This document shows positions 33,963-42,972 of a stretch of DNA of 64,000 nt, in pieces (the stretch's first letter is position 1; each line of letters starts with the position of its first letter). Below the pieces are notes generated by a model. It had not been told where the DNA came from, searched no databases, and saw only the letters and a list, made by a program, of their open reading frames with translations. The translations under genes were made by a program, and so were the position numbers. This DNA is from Arthrobacter gallicola (GTDB taxonomy: Bacteria; Actinomycetota; Actinomycetes; Actinomycetales; Micrococcaceae). Location of the stretch: the NCBI RefSeq assembly GCF_014836775.1, contig NZ_JACSQD010000003.1, forward strand, positions 1-64,000, written 5' to 3'.

Positions 33963-34394
33963 ATGTCCATTGCACTTAGCGAACTGACAGTCGGCCAGGT
34001 CATCGGCAGCACCACCATCGAGATCAGCCGGGCGGACCTGGTCCGTTATGCCGGTGCCTCCGGCGACTTTAACCCGATCCACTGGAACGAGCGGTTCGCC
34101 CGGTCCGTGGAACTCCCCGGGGTGATTGCCCACGGTATGTTCACCATGGGTGCGGCTGTCCAGCTGGTCACCGACTGGATTGGCGATCCCGGGGCCGTAC
34201 TGGATTATCAGACCCGCTTCACCCGCCCGGTCACCGTTGAGGACATCGATGGTTCCCCCGGCGCCGTCGTCGACGTCACCGGTACCATCGGTGCCGTTGA
34301 CGCTGACAATTCCACTGCACGCGTGGACCTGACGGTCACCTTTAACGGGCAAAAGGTCCTGGTCAAGGCGCAGGCGGTTGTCCGGATCTGGTGA
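33963..34394 (+). CDS. MaoC family dehydratase, HadB-type catalytic subunit
   Basis: The product is 143 aa. The hydratase-2 motif is clear: GDFNPIHWNERFARSV followed by IAHGMFTMG, giving the catalytic Asp and His. With the preceding HadA-like protein it would form a heterodimeric 3-hydroxyacyl dehydratase. Its stop overlaps the GTG of murB (GTGA). This hadA-hadB-murB order is familiar in Actinobacteria, including ones without mycolic acids. Confidence 0.87.
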   Translation: MSIALSELTVGQVIGSTTIEISRADLVRYAGASGDFNPIHWNERFARSVELPGVIAHGMFTMGAAVQLVTDWIGDPGAVLDYQTRFTRPVTVEDIDGSPGAVVDVTGTIGAVDADNSTARVDLTVTFNGQKVLVKAQAVVRIW

Positions 34395-35473
34395 GCGCAC
34401 TGACGACTTTGCAGCTGGCATCCCTGACTACTTCCCGTGTGGGCGGACCCGCACGGCGTTACCTGTTCGCCGAAACGGCTGACGAACTGATCGGCCTGGT
34501 CCGGGCAGCGGACGAGGCCTCCGAACCGCTCCTGCTGGTGGGCGGGGGCTCCAATCTGCTGATTTCCGACGCCGGCTTTGACGGAGCGGTGGTGCACGTC
34601 GGGAACCGCGGCGTGAGCATCCGGGGCGGCAGGGCCGGAACTGCAATCGTCGAGGCGCAGGCGGGCCACCCCTGGGATGAGCTCGTCGCCCAGACCGTGG
34701 CCGAAGGGTACTCCGGACTGGAAGCGCTTTCCGGCATCCCGGGCCTGGCCGGCGCGACGCCGGTGCAGAACGTGGGTGCCTACGGGGCCGACGTTTCACA
34801 CAGCATCGTCTCCGTGCAGACCTGGGACCGCGAAACCCGGCAGCAGCGCCGCTTCGGAGCGGCGGAACTGGAATTTGGGTACCGCGATTCGCTCCTGAAG
34901 CGCACCACCGTGAACGGCTCCCCCCGGTATGTGGTGCTCAGCGTGGAGTTCTCCCTCACCCAGGGCAGGGCCAGTGCACCGATCCGTTACGCCGAACTGG
35001 CCCGGGCCCTGGGTGTGGACGTCGGGGACACGGCCGACGCCGCAGATGTGCGCCGTGAGGTGCTCCGGCTGCGCGCGGGCAAGGGGATGGTCCTGAACCC
35101 CGCAGATCCCGACACCTTCAGCACGGGTTCCTTCTTTACCAACCCGATCCTCCCGGCCCCGGATGCGGACAAGCTCCCCGCCGAAGCCCCGCGGTATCCC
35201 GTCGCCGAGCCAGGCATGGTCAAGCTCAGTGCCGCCTGGCTGATCGAGTACGCCGGCTTCGGCAAGGGCTTCGGCTTGCCGGGGCAGCCCGGCAGCGCGA
35301 TCGCGGACGGGCGGGCCTCGCTGTCCGCCAAACACACACTCGCGGTGACCAACCGGGGGGATGCATCAGCGCAGGATCTGCTGGCGATCGCGCGGGCGGT
35401 GGCCGACGGCGTCGAGCAGGCGTTCGGTATCCGGCTGCAGCCGGAGCCGCTGCTCATCAACTGCGCCCTCTAA
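34391..35473 (+). CDS. murB: UDP-N-acetylenolpyruvoylglucosamine reductase
   Basis: The product is 360 aa. It reduces the enolpyruvyl group to make UDP-MurNAc. The FAD-binding region has LLVGGGSNLLISD, and the active site shows GIPGLAGATPVQNVGAYG and FSTGSFFTNPI with the catalytic Ser; a Glu lies near the C-terminus (LQPEPLLIN). The start is GTG, overlapping the hadB stop. It is followed by a strong terminator. Confidence 0.95.
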   Translation: MSALTTLQLASLTTSRVGGPARRYLFAETADELIGLVRAADEASEPLLLVGGGSNLLISDAGFDGAVVHVGNRGVSIRGGRAGTAIVEAQAGHPWDELVAQTVAEGYSGLEALSGIPGLAGATPVQNVGAYGADVSHSIVSVQTWDRETRQQRRFGAAELEFGYRDSLLKRTTVNGSPRYVVLSVEFSLTQGRASAPIRYAELARALGVDVGDTADAADVRREVLRLRAGKGMVLNPADPDTFSTGSFFTNPILPAPDADKLPAEAPRYPVAEPGMVKLSAAWLIEYAGFGKGFGLPGQPGSAIADGRASLSAKHTLAVTNRGDASAQDLLAIARAVADGVEQAFGIRLQPEPLLINCAL

Positions 35474-35486
35474 CTTACCTGCGTCA

Positions 35487-35520
35487 AGCGGCCGTCCGGC
35501 TCACCGGACGGCCGCTTTTT
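35487..35520 (+). terminator. Rho-independent terminator after murB
   Basis: AGCGGCCGTCCGG pairs perfectly with CCGGACGGCCGCT around a 4-nt loop and is followed by TTTTT. Confidence 0.93.
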
Positions 35521-35558
35521 GCTGTCCGGAACGCTGAGACAGCTGGCTCGATTTAAAC

Positions 35559-35589
35559 TTAGACCTCAGAATAGTTAGACTTCCTAAGT
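35559..35589 (+). promoter_or_regulatory. marR promoter/operator with TTAGAC repeats
   Basis: TTAGAC occurs at 35559-35564 and 35575-35580 (16 bp apart), and CTTAG...CTAAG gives outer symmetry. TAGACT (35576-35581) is a plausible -10, 8 nt before the marR ATG. Autoregulation by MarR is the simplest reading. Confidence 0.45.
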
Positions 35590-36069
35590 ATGAGCTTCGA
35601 TGAATCCCTCGATCTGTCCCGGCAGCTGCGTCCCATGCTGCCCCGGCTCTACCATCTGAGCCGCCGGCGGCTTCCGGGCTGGGACATGACCGCCTCGCAG
35701 TCCTCCACGATGACCACCCTGGTGGACCGCGGACCGCTGCGGATGGGGGAGCTGGCGGGCCTGGAGGGTGTTCAGCTCCCGTCCGCCACCTCCGTAGTCA
35801 ACGGCCTCGTCAAACTGGGCCTGGTGGAGCGCCGGGCTGATCCGGCAGACCGCCGGGCCGTGGTGATTGACCTGACTGAAAAGGGCCGGAAGCAGGTACA
35901 GGAACTGGTGACCCGGCGGAACCACGCCTTTGCCCTGCTGCTGGAGCGTCTGCCGGCGCCAGACCGCCGGCTGCTGGAGAGCGCTGTCCCGGCTATTGGG
36001 CGTCTGCTGGCACTGGGTCCGGGGCCGGACGGAGACAGTTCCGTGCTCCCGGATGACGAAGCGAACTAA
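35590..36069 (+). CDS. MarR family transcriptional regulator
   Basis: The product is 159 aa. The winged helix is visible in LRMGELAGLEGVQLPSATSV and the wing in LVERRADPADRRAVVIDLTE, the standard MarR DRR motif. It precedes an MFS exporter by 28 nt and probably represses both genes until a ligand binds. Confidence 0.88.
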   Translation: MSFDESLDLSRQLRPMLPRLYHLSRRRLPGWDMTASQSSTMTTLVDRGPLRMGELAGLEGVQLPSATSVVNGLVKLGLVERRADPADRRAVVIDLTEKGRKQVQELVTRRNHAFALLLERLPAPDRRLLESAVPAIGRLLALGPGPDGDSSVLPDDEAN

Positions 36070-36097
36070 GTACGTAACCGGAAAGGCACACAGAGAC

Positions 36098-37339
36098 ATG
36101 AGTAAAGCTGCAGCCGTGCAGGGCCAGCCGGCCCACCCCCGGCTCACAGATGCGCTGCGGGGGCAGCCGAAGACGGTCTGGGTAACTGCCTTTGCCGCCG
36201 TGATCGCGTTTATGGGCATTGGCCTGGTTGATCCGATCCTGAACACCATCACCGAAGAGCTTGGCGCATCGCCCACCCAGACCACCCTGCTCTTCGGCTC
36301 CTATCTCGGAGTCCAGGTTGTGGCCATGCTGGTCACCGGCGTGATGTCCTACCGCTTAGGCGCCAAACGGACCCTGATTACCGGCCTGGTGCTGATCGTT
36401 GTGGCCGCCGGGGCCTGCGCCCTGGTGAACAGCATCGAAGCGCTGGTCTGGCTCCGGGCCCTCTGGGGACTGGGCAACGCCTTCTTCATCGCTACCGCTC
36501 TCTCGGTCATTGTTGGTGCGGCTGCCGGCGGGCAGGCCGGGGCGATCCTGCTGTACGAGGCAGCGCTCGGCGTCGGACTCGCCGTCGGCCCGCTGCTGGG
36601 CGCAGCACTGGGCACAATTTCCTGGCGCGGCCCCTTCGCCGGCACCGCCGTCCTGATGGCCCTCGGAGTGATCCTCTGCGCCACCATGCTGGCCAAGGAT
36701 CGAGGGAAGACCGAACGCCAGCGGATCCGGCTCATTGACCCCCTCCTGGCGCTGCGCAACCGCAACCTGCTCCTGACCTCGCTGGGCTCTGCCTTCTACA
36801 CAGCAGCATTCTTCGCCATTATCGCGTGGGCGCCGTTCGTTCTGGAGGAAGGTGCGTTCTACGTCGGTTTCGTCTTCTTCGGCTGGGGCCTGTGCGTGGC
36901 GGTCTCCGGTGTGGTCCTGGCGCCTAAGGTGGCCCGCCGGTTCGGGGAACGCGGCGGCGCGGTTCTGGCCGTGCTGGTGTACGCCGTGGTCCTGCTCGCC
37001 ATGGCGGTGGGCAACAAGACCGTGGTTGTCATCGGGATCATCGTGTCCGGCATCTTCTCCGGCATCCTGAACACCCTCTTCACCGGGACCGCCATGAGTT
37101 CGGGAACCGGCCCCCGCGCCGTTAACAGTGCCGGCTATAACTTCCTGCGCTGGTTCGGCGGTGCAGTGTCCGCCGTTCTGGTGGGGCATCTGGCCGGGTG
37201 GCTGGGTATGCGGGCACCCTTCTGGGCGGGCGCCATCTGCTGTGCCGCAGCCGCCGGACTGCTGCTCCTGCGGCAGGAAGCCGGCGACCCGGATCCGCAC
37301 ACCGTGCCGGAGGAAGCCGCCGCCATCGGCGCCGACTGA
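36098..37339 (+). CDS. MFS transporter (drug-efflux type)
   Basis: The product is 413 aa with about twelve helices. The loop after helix 2 has SYRLGAKRTLITG, the MFS motif A variant, and ALWGLGNAFFIATALSV resembles the efflux motif region. ATG 36098 follows GGAAAGG. The partner marR suggests inducible efflux of an unknown compound. A perfect-palindrome terminator follows. Confidence 0.88.
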   Translation: MSKAAAVQGQPAHPRLTDALRGQPKTVWVTAFAAVIAFMGIGLVDPILNTITEELGASPTQTTLLFGSYLGVQVVAMLVTGVMSYRLGAKRTLITGLVLIVVAAGACALVNSIEALVWLRALWGLGNAFFIATALSVIVGAAAGGQAGAILLYEAALGVGLAVGPLLGAALGTISWRGPFAGTAVLMALGVILCATMLAKDRGKTERQRIRLIDPLLALRNRNLLLTSLGSAFYTAAFFAIIAWAPFVLEEGAFYVGFVFFGWGLCVAVSGVVLAPKVARRFGERGGAVLAVLVYAVVLLAMAVGNKTVVVIGIIVSGIFSGILNTLFTGTAMSSGTGPRAVNSAGYNFLRWFGGAVSAVLVGHLAGWLGMRAPFWAGAICCAAAAGLLLLRQEAGDPDPHTVPEEAAAIGAD

Positions 37340-37365
37340 CCACCGGCCCGCCGGGAAACACAAAC

Positions 37366-37397
37366 GCGGCCGTTTGGAATTCCAAACGGCCGCTTTT
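37366..37397. terminator. Bidirectional terminator between the MFS gene and asd
   Basis: This is a perfect 28-nt palindrome (GCGGCCGTTTGGAA and its complement, centred on GAATTC). TTTTG follows on the plus strand and CGTTTG on the minus strand. It sits between convergent genes and can serve both. Confidence 0.88.
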
Positions 37398-37410
37398 GTA
37401 TTTTGTGGAG

Positions 37411-38556
37411 CTAGAGGTTGCCGGTGGCGATGCGCAGCATCCGGCGCAGCGGCTCGGCCGCACCCCAGAGAAGCTGATCGCCGACCGTGAAGGCGCTGAT
37501 GTACTGCGGACCCATTTCCAGCTTGCGGATCCGGCCCACCGGAATGTCCAGGGTGCCGGTGACCGCCACGGGGGTCAGCTCGGCCATGGTGGCTTCCTTG
37601 GTGTTCGGAACCACCTTCGCCCACTCGTTATCGGCGTCGATGATCCGTTCAATCTCGCCGATGGACAGGTCCTCGGTGAGCTTCAGGGTCAGTGCCTGGG
37701 AGTGGGAGCGCATGGCACCAATCCGCACACAGAGGCCGTCGAACGGAATCCGTGCGGCTTCGGCGGTGTGGCGGCCGAGGATCTTGTTGGTTTCCGCGCC
37801 GCCCTTCCACTCTTCCTTGGACTGGCCGTTGCCGAGGTCCGCGTCGATCCAGGGGATGACCGAACCGGCCAGCGGAACACCGAACTGGGAAGAATCCATC
37901 GACGGATCCTTCTGCTGGGCCAGGACCGCCCGGTCAATTTCCAGGATGGCCGACGCCGGATCGGCCAGGTTGGCTGCCACGGCGGAGTTCAGGGTGCCGA
38001 ACTGGTTCAGCAGTTCCCGCATGTGGCGGGCGCCGCCGCCGGAGGCCGCCTGGTAGGTCATGGAGGTGCCCCACTCAACGAGACCGTTGCGGAACAGTCC
38101 GCCCAGGCCCATGAGCATGCAGGACACCGTGCAGTTGCCGCCCACAAAGTTCTTCACGCCGCGGGCCAGGCCCGCATCAATGACGTCGCGGTTGACCGGG
38201 TCCAGCACGATGATGGAGCTGTCGTCCATGCGCAGCGTCGAAGCGGCATCGATCCACAGCCCGTCCCAGCCGGCGTCGCGCAGCTTGGGGTAGACCTCGG
38301 CGGTGTAGTCGCCGCCCTGCGTGGTGACAATAATCGGCAGCTTGGCCAGCGTCTCAATGTCGTACGCGTCTTCCAGGGCGCCGGCACCCTGGGCGAAGGC
38401 CGGTGCCTTGCCGCCCGCGTTGGAGGTGGAGAAGAAGACGGGGTTAATCAGGTCGAAATCGCCTTCATCCTGCATGCGCTGCATAAGGACGGAACCGACC
38501 ATACCCCGCCAGCCGACGAAGCCCGCGGTGGGAACAGAGGTAGCTGCTGATGTCAT
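37411..38556 (-). CDS. asd: Aspartate-semialdehyde dehydrogenase (enterobacterial type)
   Basis: The product is 381 aa. It reduces aspartyl phosphate to the semialdehyde for Lys, Met, Thr and diaminopimelate synthesis. The NADP loop is [17 protein letters not shown], the catalytic Cys lies in [13 protein letters not shown], and the His in [11 protein letters not shown]. The sequence follows E. coli Asd closely over its whole length, unlike the shorter Gram-positive-type Asd of many Actinobacteria. A TAGACT -10 lies 7 nt before the ATG, which predicts a leaderless mRNA. Confidence 0.95.
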   Translation of the reverse strand: MTSAATSVPTAGFVGWRGMVGSVLMQRMQDEGDFDLINPVFFSTSNAGGKAPAFAQGAGALEDAYDIETLAKLPIIVTTQGGDYTAEVYPKLRDAGWDGLWIDAASTLRMDDSSIIVLDPVNRDVIDAGLARGVKNFVGGNCTVSCMLMGLGGLFRNGLVEWGTSMTYQAASGGGARHMRELLNQFGTLNSAVAANLADPASAILEIDRAVLAQQKDPSMDSSQFGVPLAGSVIPWIDADLGNGQSKEEWKGGAETNKILGRHTAEAARIPFDGLCVRIGAMRSHSQALTLKLTEDLSIGEIERIIDADNEWAKVVPNTKEATMAELTPVAVTGTLDIPVGRIRKLEMGPQYISAFTVGDQLLWGAAEPLRRMLRIATGNL

Positions 38557-38563
38557 GGGATTC

Positions 38564-38569
38564 AGTCTA
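38564..38569 (-). promoter_or_regulatory. Putative -10 box of asd (leaderless)
   Basis: TAGACT, whose TAG is also the folA stop codon, lies 7 nt before the asd ATG. AGGACA at 38587-38592 is a weak -35 at 17-bp spacing. Confidence 0.45.
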
Positions 38570-39244
38570 AGCCAGTGGCTGGCTGCTGTCCTGATCGGTT
38601 ACGCCGCGGTTCCGGGTCCACAGCGCGATCCGGTACTGCAGGCCATTGGCGGAGGTATACCAGTCCTGGGCCGGGCTGACGGCGGTGAAGGTCCAGTCCG
38701 GACCCAGCCGGGGAGCATAGCTGTCCCCTTCGGTCTCCGTGTTGATCACCGTGACAATGGCAACATCGGCCAGCGGTTCAGCCGCCGCATACAGCTGCGA
38801 TCCGCCCACGATCCAGATCCGGCTGCTTCCCTCACTGCCCTCGGCGGCTTCCAGTGCTGCTTCGAGCGAAGAGACGACGACGGCGCCCTGCGGGCCGAGC
38901 TCGGCTGCCAGATCCGGACGGGAGGAGATCACGATGTTGGTGCGGCCGGGCAGCGGCCTGAAGGCCGCCGGGAACGATTCCCAGGTGCGCCGGCCCATGA
39001 TCACCGGATGCCCCTGGGTGGTGGCCTTGAAATGGGCCAGATCTTCGGGCAGGTGCCAGGGCATACCGCCGTCCCTGCCAATCACGCCGTCCCCGGTCTG
39101 CGCCCAGATCATGCCGACCAGCGGCACTCCGGAGGTACCGAACCCGCGGGCGGCCAGGGCCTCATCGAGGTCCAGTCCAGGCTTCCCCGGATCGCCGGCA
39201 GGGTAGTAGCGGGTGGAATCGGTGGAGTTATTCTTCTCGTTCAA
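38567..39244 (-). CDS. folA: Dihydrofolate reductase
   Basis: The product is about 225 aa. The DHFR core starts at [20 protein letters not shown] with [11 protein letters not shown], then [19 protein letters not shown] and [10 protein letters not shown]. It regenerates tetrahydrofolate from the dihydrofolate made by ThyA, which is encoded just upstream. The frame runs back into thyA, but TTG at 39244 ([10 protein letters not shown]) lies after the thyA stop with AAGGG 8 nt upstream, so I use it. This leaves an N-terminal extension of about 45 residues before the core. A start closer to MIWAQ cannot be excluded. Confidence 0.9.
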   Translation of the reverse strand: MNEKNNSTDSTRYYPAGDPGKPGLDLDEALAARGFGTSGVPLVGMIWAQTGDGVIGRDGGMPWHLPEDLAHFKATTQGHPVIMGRRTWESFPAAFRPLPGRTNIVISSRPDLAAELGPQGAVVVSSLEAALEAAEGSEGSSRIWIVGGSQLYAAAEPLADVAIVTVINTETEGDSYAPRLGPDWTFTAVSPAQDWYTSANGLQYRIALWTRNRGVTDQDSSQPLA

Positions 39245-39257
39245 GGCGAATGCCCTT

Positions 39258-40064
39258 TCACACGGCGATGGGTGCTTTGATACCGGGGTGGTGCTGGTAG
39301 TCCAGCACCTCGAAGTCCTCGAGCTCGTAGTCGAAAATGCTGGCCGGCTTCCGCCGCAGCCGCAGCCGGGGGTAGGGGAACGGTGCGCGGGACAGCTGCT
39401 CGGCGACCTGGTCTGTGTGGTTGTCGTAGATGTGGACGTCGCCCCCGGTCCAGACGAACTCACCGGGTTCCAGGCCGACCTGCTGCGCCACCATGAGGGT
39501 CAGCAGGGCGTAGGAGGCAATGTTGAAGGGGACGCCCAGGAAGGTGTCGGCGGAGCGCTGGTAGAGCTGGCAGGAGAGCCTGCCGTCCGCGACGTAGAAC
39601 TGGAACATCGCGTGGCACGGCGGCAGCGCCATGTTCTCGACTTCGGCCGGATTCCAGGCGGTGACGATGTGCCGGCGTGAGTCCGGGTTGTTTTTGAGTC
39701 CTTCGATCAGCTTCGCGATCTGATCGATCTGTCCGCCGTCCGGAGCCGGCCAGGAGCGCCACTGGACGCCGTACACCGGCCCCAGCTCGCCGTCGTCGTC
39801 CGCCCACTCATTCCAGATGCTGACGCCGCGTTCCTGCAGCCAGCGGACGTTGGAATCCCCCCGCAGGAACCACAGCAGTTCCAGGGCAACGGACTTGAAA
39901 TGCACCCGCTTGGTGGTGATCAGCGGGAAGGATTCGCTGAGGTCGAAGCGCAGCTGACGGCCGAAGACGCTGCGGGTGCCGGTGCCGGTGCGGTCGGATT
40001 TTTGGGTTCCGTTGGCCAGGATGTCACGGAGCAGATCTTCGTACGGTGTGGGAATGGTGGTCAC
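39258..40064 (-). CDS. thyA: Thymidylate synthase
   Basis: The product is 268 aa, methylating dUMP to dTMP with methylene-tetrahydrofolate. The catalytic Cys is in [13 protein letters not shown], with [28 protein letters not shown] and a C-terminal APIAV. The start overlaps the gntR stop by 4 nt, and folA follows, so these form an operon. Confidence 0.97.
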   Translation of the reverse strand: MTTIPTPYEDLLRDILANGTQKSDRTGTGTRSVFGRQLRFDLSESFPLITTKRVHFKSVALELLWFLRGDSNVRWLQERGVSIWNEWADDDGELGPVYGVQWRSWPAPDGGQIDQIAKLIEGLKNNPDSRRHIVTAWNPAEVENMALPPCHAMFQFYVADGRLSCQLYQRSADTFLGVPFNIASYALLTLMVAQQVGLEPGEFVWTGGDVHIYDNHTDQVAEQLSRAPFPYPRLRLRRKPASIFDYELEDFEVLDYQHHPGIKAPIAV

Positions 40065-40483
40065 TGCTCCAGTGTAGTGGCCGTGGGCGCTTCATCCCCG
40101 GGCGAAGAGCGCATGGCAGTCCCCATCAGGTGCAGCAATGCAGGGCCGCTGATGCCGTGCCGGCGCGCGAGTGTGACCAGATTCTCGACGGCGGCGGTGA
40201 GTTCCGGCGGTATGGCGTGCGCGGGTGCGGCGTCCGGGCGCGGCGGGGCGATGACCGTGCCCCGCCGGCGCATGGCGGTGACGGTGCCTTCGGCTTCGAG
40301 TTCTTTGTACGCCCGGGCCACGGTGCCCGGTGCGACGCCGAGGTCCGCCGCCAGCATCCGGATGGTGGGAAGGCGGTCGCCGGGGGAGAGGACGCCGGAC
40401 GCAGCGAGGGCACTGACCTGCCCGCGGATCTGTTCGTACGGAGGGACGGGCGACTCCAGATCCACACTGATGCGGGCACTCAT
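40061..40483 (-). CDS. GntR family regulator, YtrA type
   Basis: The product is 140 aa: a GntR winged helix-turn-helix ([40 protein letters not shown]) followed by only about 60 residues, the short YtrA effector part. The ATG overlaps the stop of the upstream membrane gene (ATGA), and its own stop overlaps thyA (ATGA). YtrA-type repressors usually control the transport genes in their own operon, here the large membrane protein. Confidence 0.9.
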   Translation of the reverse strand: MSARISVDLESPVPPYEQIRGQVSALAASGVLSPGDRLPTIRMLAADLGVAPGTVARAYKELEAEGTVTAMRRRGTVIAPPRPDAAPAHAIPPELTAAVENLVTLARRHGISGPALLHLMGTAMRSSPGDEAPTATTLEQ

Positions 40484-42243
40484 GTCCGTTGTGCCGGTGG
40501 GAGCTCCGCCCGGTCGGCATATCCGGGCAGATCCGGAAAGTGGGACGGGCCGAACTGCCGCAGCGCAATGACCAGAGCTGCCAGCAGCCACAGCCAGGCA
40601 CCGGGTCCCAGCTGCTGCAGCAGCGGGCCCAGCCAGGTCAGCGGCGGCTCGAGTCCGGCATCACTCCCGAAAGTGCTGGCCCAGGGCCGGTGCGCATAGA
40701 TGTTGAAGATTGAAATCCCGACGGCGGCTACGCTGACGGCCGCCGTGGTCCGGGCCGCCCGAAAGAGGGAGATCCGGCGCAGGCGCAGGTCCACAGCGTG
40801 ATCGTGTGCGGGGAATGCGGGACGCTCCGCCGCACGGCGGGAGAGGAAATCGGTCAGAACCGGGAGCAGCAGCACCAGGATGGCCGCGGCCAGAGAAAAG
40901 CGCCAATCGAAAAACGGGTCGGGGGCAGGAAAATCGGCGGGTGGGGTGGACGGCGGTGTTCGTGCACCGTAGGCCTGAGCGGCGGCGTCGGCGTTGAACG
41001 CCCGTGCGGCAGCATCGACCGAAGGGCCGAGCAGTGCAGAGCCCAGCTGGATCAGCAGGACGGCGGCGGCTGCGGCCGTGCCGGTCCAGGCCAGCCAGCG
41101 CGGCGGGCGGATAAATGCCAGGTCATCAGGGTCGAGTGCGCCGGCTGTCCCGGCTGTCCCGACAGCCCCGTCAGCTCCGGCGCCGAGGCGCACCGTGCGG
41201 CGGGAAATTGAACTCTCAGCCAGGAAACACAGCAGGAGGAACACCAGCGCGGCAGCTGCGACGGCCAGCAGTGCACCGGTCCGGTCCTGCCAGTTCAGGG
41301 CGAAGATGGCTGTTCCCACCGCACCGGCCGTGATGGGGCCAGCCAGGGTAAGGCGCAGACTGGTGGCCAGGGACTTGACCGCCAGCGGGGACTGCGGCGG
41401 AGCTTCCGCGGACTCCAGCAGGTCGTCCTCTGGGACCGCGGGCAGCGGCACCCGCGGTGCGCGTTTCAACAGGGCGAGGGTGCCCAAAAAGAGAACAGGC
41501 AGGGTGATGGTTTCCAGCACACCCCCAGGAGTGTTGGGGTCGCCGGGATATGCGGAAAGAAACCTGCCTGCTGACGAGGAGAGAGCGATCAGGAGGGCAG
41601 CGGCTACCCGCATCACACGGTGGGCAGAGGCGCGGCGCAGAGCTGCATCCGCCGCCTGGGAGGTACCGGGAACCATGGGGCGCACGGAGACGAGTTTAAG
41701 GATCCCCGCAGTGGCGCCGGCAGTCAGCAGGAACCAGGGCAGCCAGCCGGCCATGAAGTCCTGGATGCGCGTGCCGGCGGGAGCCAGGGACACGACCGTG
41801 CCCAGCAGCAGGAGGTCAAGGACCAGGAAGGCCAGGGCGACGCAGGACATATACCGGGGCAGGAGGGTGCGTAGGCCGCGGTGCTGCAGGACGGCGGTGC
41901 GGACCGTGCCATGCGGGCGCGGCCAGGTCAGTTCGCCGACGGCGAGCACGGCGAGTGCGAAGACGGTGGGAGTTCCGAGCTGCAGCAGGGCCGACGCCCA
42001 GCTGAAGTGGCCGTTCCACCACAGCTCGCCGCCCACTTCTGCGAGTGCCGGTTGCAGGACGCCGGGGAGCCAGAGGGCCGTCGCCAACGCCACGATTCCG
42101 ATCCGGCGGGCATACTTTTGCGCGGCCTCGGTGACCGTCCGGGCATCCGTTCCCGGTTTTGGCCGGACGGACAGCACCATCAGGGTGAGGACAACCGCCC
42201 AGAACAGCAGGCTGCCGAGCGTGGATAAAACAACCGCTGCCAT
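40480..42243 (-). CDS. Large multi-pass membrane protein of unknown function
   Basis: The product is 587 aa with about thirteen predicted helices and no recognised catalytic motif. Hydrophilic stretches lie near residues 275-300 and 355-385. Its stop overlaps the YtrA-type gntR start, and an inverted repeat with 14-bp arms lies just before its ATG, so it is very likely the main target of that regulator. The genetic arrangement resembles operons where YtrA regulators control membrane or transport proteins induced by cell-envelope stress. Confidence 0.7.
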   Translation of the reverse strand: MAAVVLSTLGSLLFWAVVLTLMVLSVRPKPGTDARTVTEAAQKYARRIGIVALATALWLPGVLQPALAEVGGELWWNGHFSWASALLQLGTPTVFALAVLAVGELTWPRPHGTVRTAVLQHRGLRTLLPRYMSCVALAFLVLDLLLLGTVVSLAPAGTRIQDFMAGWLPWFLLTAGATAGILKLVSVRPMVPGTSQAADAALRRASAHRVMRVAAALLIALSSSAGRFLSAYPGDPNTPGGVLETITLPVLFLGTLALLKRAPRVPLPAVPEDDLLESAEAPPQSPLAVKSLATSLRLTLAGPITAGAVGTAIFALNWQDRTGALLAVAAAALVFLLLCFLAESSISRRTVRLGAGADGAVGTAGTAGALDPDDLAFIRPPRWLAWTGTAAAAAVLLIQLGSALLGPSVDAAARAFNADAAAQAYGARTPPSTPPADFPAPDPFFDWRFSLAAAILVLLLPVLTDFLSRRAAERPAFPAHDHAVDLRLRRISLFRAARTTAAVSVAAVGISIFNIYAHRPWASTFGSDAGLEPPLTWLGPLLQQLGPGAWLWLLAALVIALRQFGPSHFPDLPGYADRAELPPAQRT

Positions 42244-42249
42244 AAGAGT

Positions 42250-42303
42250 CCCCCGGAGTTATGGATCGAATGTACCGAGTATTTTGATACATAACTCCGG
42301 GGG
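42250..42303 (-). promoter_or_regulatory. 14-bp perfect inverted repeat covering the ribosome binding site
   Basis: CCCCCGGAGTTATG (42250-42263) and CATAACTCCGGGGG (42290-42303) are exact complements 26 nt apart, immediately before the ATG of the membrane gene. In the transcript, the proximal arm contains the only Shine-Dalgarno-like sequence (GGGGGA). The spacer holds GTATCAAAATAC (42281-42292 region), a small palindrome that could be a GntR operator. Confidence 0.6.
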
Positions 42304-42325
42304 TCAAGGCTTTTGGGAGAACGCC

Positions 42326-42850
42326 TCAGAGCGCGCCGCCGGCCGCCTCCGGGGCACCGGCATCCTCGCCGCCGTCGCCCACGCGCTCGCGGGCCATGAA
42401 GTTCTCCAGATCGAACAGGTTGTCCGCCCGGCGGGCCACGGTCAGCAGCGTGCTCATCGAGGCAACTTCCTCCACCTGCTCCTTGAGGAACCACAGCATA
42501 AACTGCTCGCCGAGGGCGTCACCCTCGGCACGGGCTGCCGCGAAGAGGGCCTCGATCTGGGAGGTCACCTGCTTCTCCTGGGCCAGGGCCAGGGCGATCG
42601 GCTCCACCACGTCAGTGAAGTCGTTCTTGACCGGCTCAATCCCGGGGATCCGGACGGGCAGGTCCCGGTCCAGCATGTACTGGACCAGCATCATCGCGTG
42701 GTTCCGCTCTTCCACTGACTGCGCGTAGAAGTGGCGGGCCAGCTGCGGAAGGTCTTCGCCATCGAAGTACACGGCCATGGCCACGTACTGCTGCGAGGCA
42801 TTGAATTCGTTACCGATCTGGGCTTCAAGAAGTTCAGTGAATTTGCTCAT
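42326..42850 (-). CDS. ftn: Ferritin
   Basis: The 174-aa iron-storage protein has ferroxidase ligands E15, E48 and H51 (VEERNHAMM), with further carboxylates in EKQVTSQIEALF and LKEQVEEV. It resembles mycobacterial BfrB-type ferritins and has no heme-binding Met motif. It would store Fe(III) in a 24-mer cage. TATTGT lies 7 nt before the ATG (leaderless), and an IdeR/DtxR-like box lies upstream. Confidence 0.92.
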   Translation of the reverse strand: MSKFTELLEAQIGNEFNASQQYVAMAVYFDGEDLPQLARHFYAQSVEERNHAMMLVQYMLDRDLPVRIPGIEPVKNDFTDVVEPIALALAQEKQVTSQIEALFAAARAEGDALGEQFMLWFLKEQVEEVASMSTLLTVARRADNLFDLENFMARERVGDGGEDAGAPEAAGGAL

Positions 42851-42857
42851 GCCGCTA

Positions 42858-42863
42858 ACAATA
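42858..42863 (-). promoter_or_regulatory. Putative -10 box of ferritin (leaderless)
   Basis: TATTGT on the minus strand lies 7 nt before the ATG. Confidence 0.4.
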
Positions 42864-42907
42864 TGCGCGCTGACCTGCGCAGAAAAGGACGGATAGGCTT
42901 AGCTCGC

Positions 42908-42926
42908 CAAGGCTAGGCTAAGCATC
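42908..42926. promoter_or_regulatory. Candidate IdeR/DtxR iron box
   Basis: CAAGGCTAGGCTAAGCATC matches 12 of 19 positions of the consensus TTAGGTTAGGCTAACCTAA, including the whole central TAGGCTAA. It lies 45 bp upstream of the ferritin -10, the position expected for iron-dependent activation by IdeR as known for mycobacterial ferritin. Confidence 0.5.
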
Positions 42927-42972
42927 CCCGCGCGGCATCATGACCGCCGGGCGGTGCTTGGCCGGTACCGTC

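Noticed and set aside
39245..39463. Longer folA start inside thyA
   Set aside because: The peptide is a shadow of thyA (Ser/Thr/Pro-rich), and a TTG with a ribosome binding site lies after the thyA stop.
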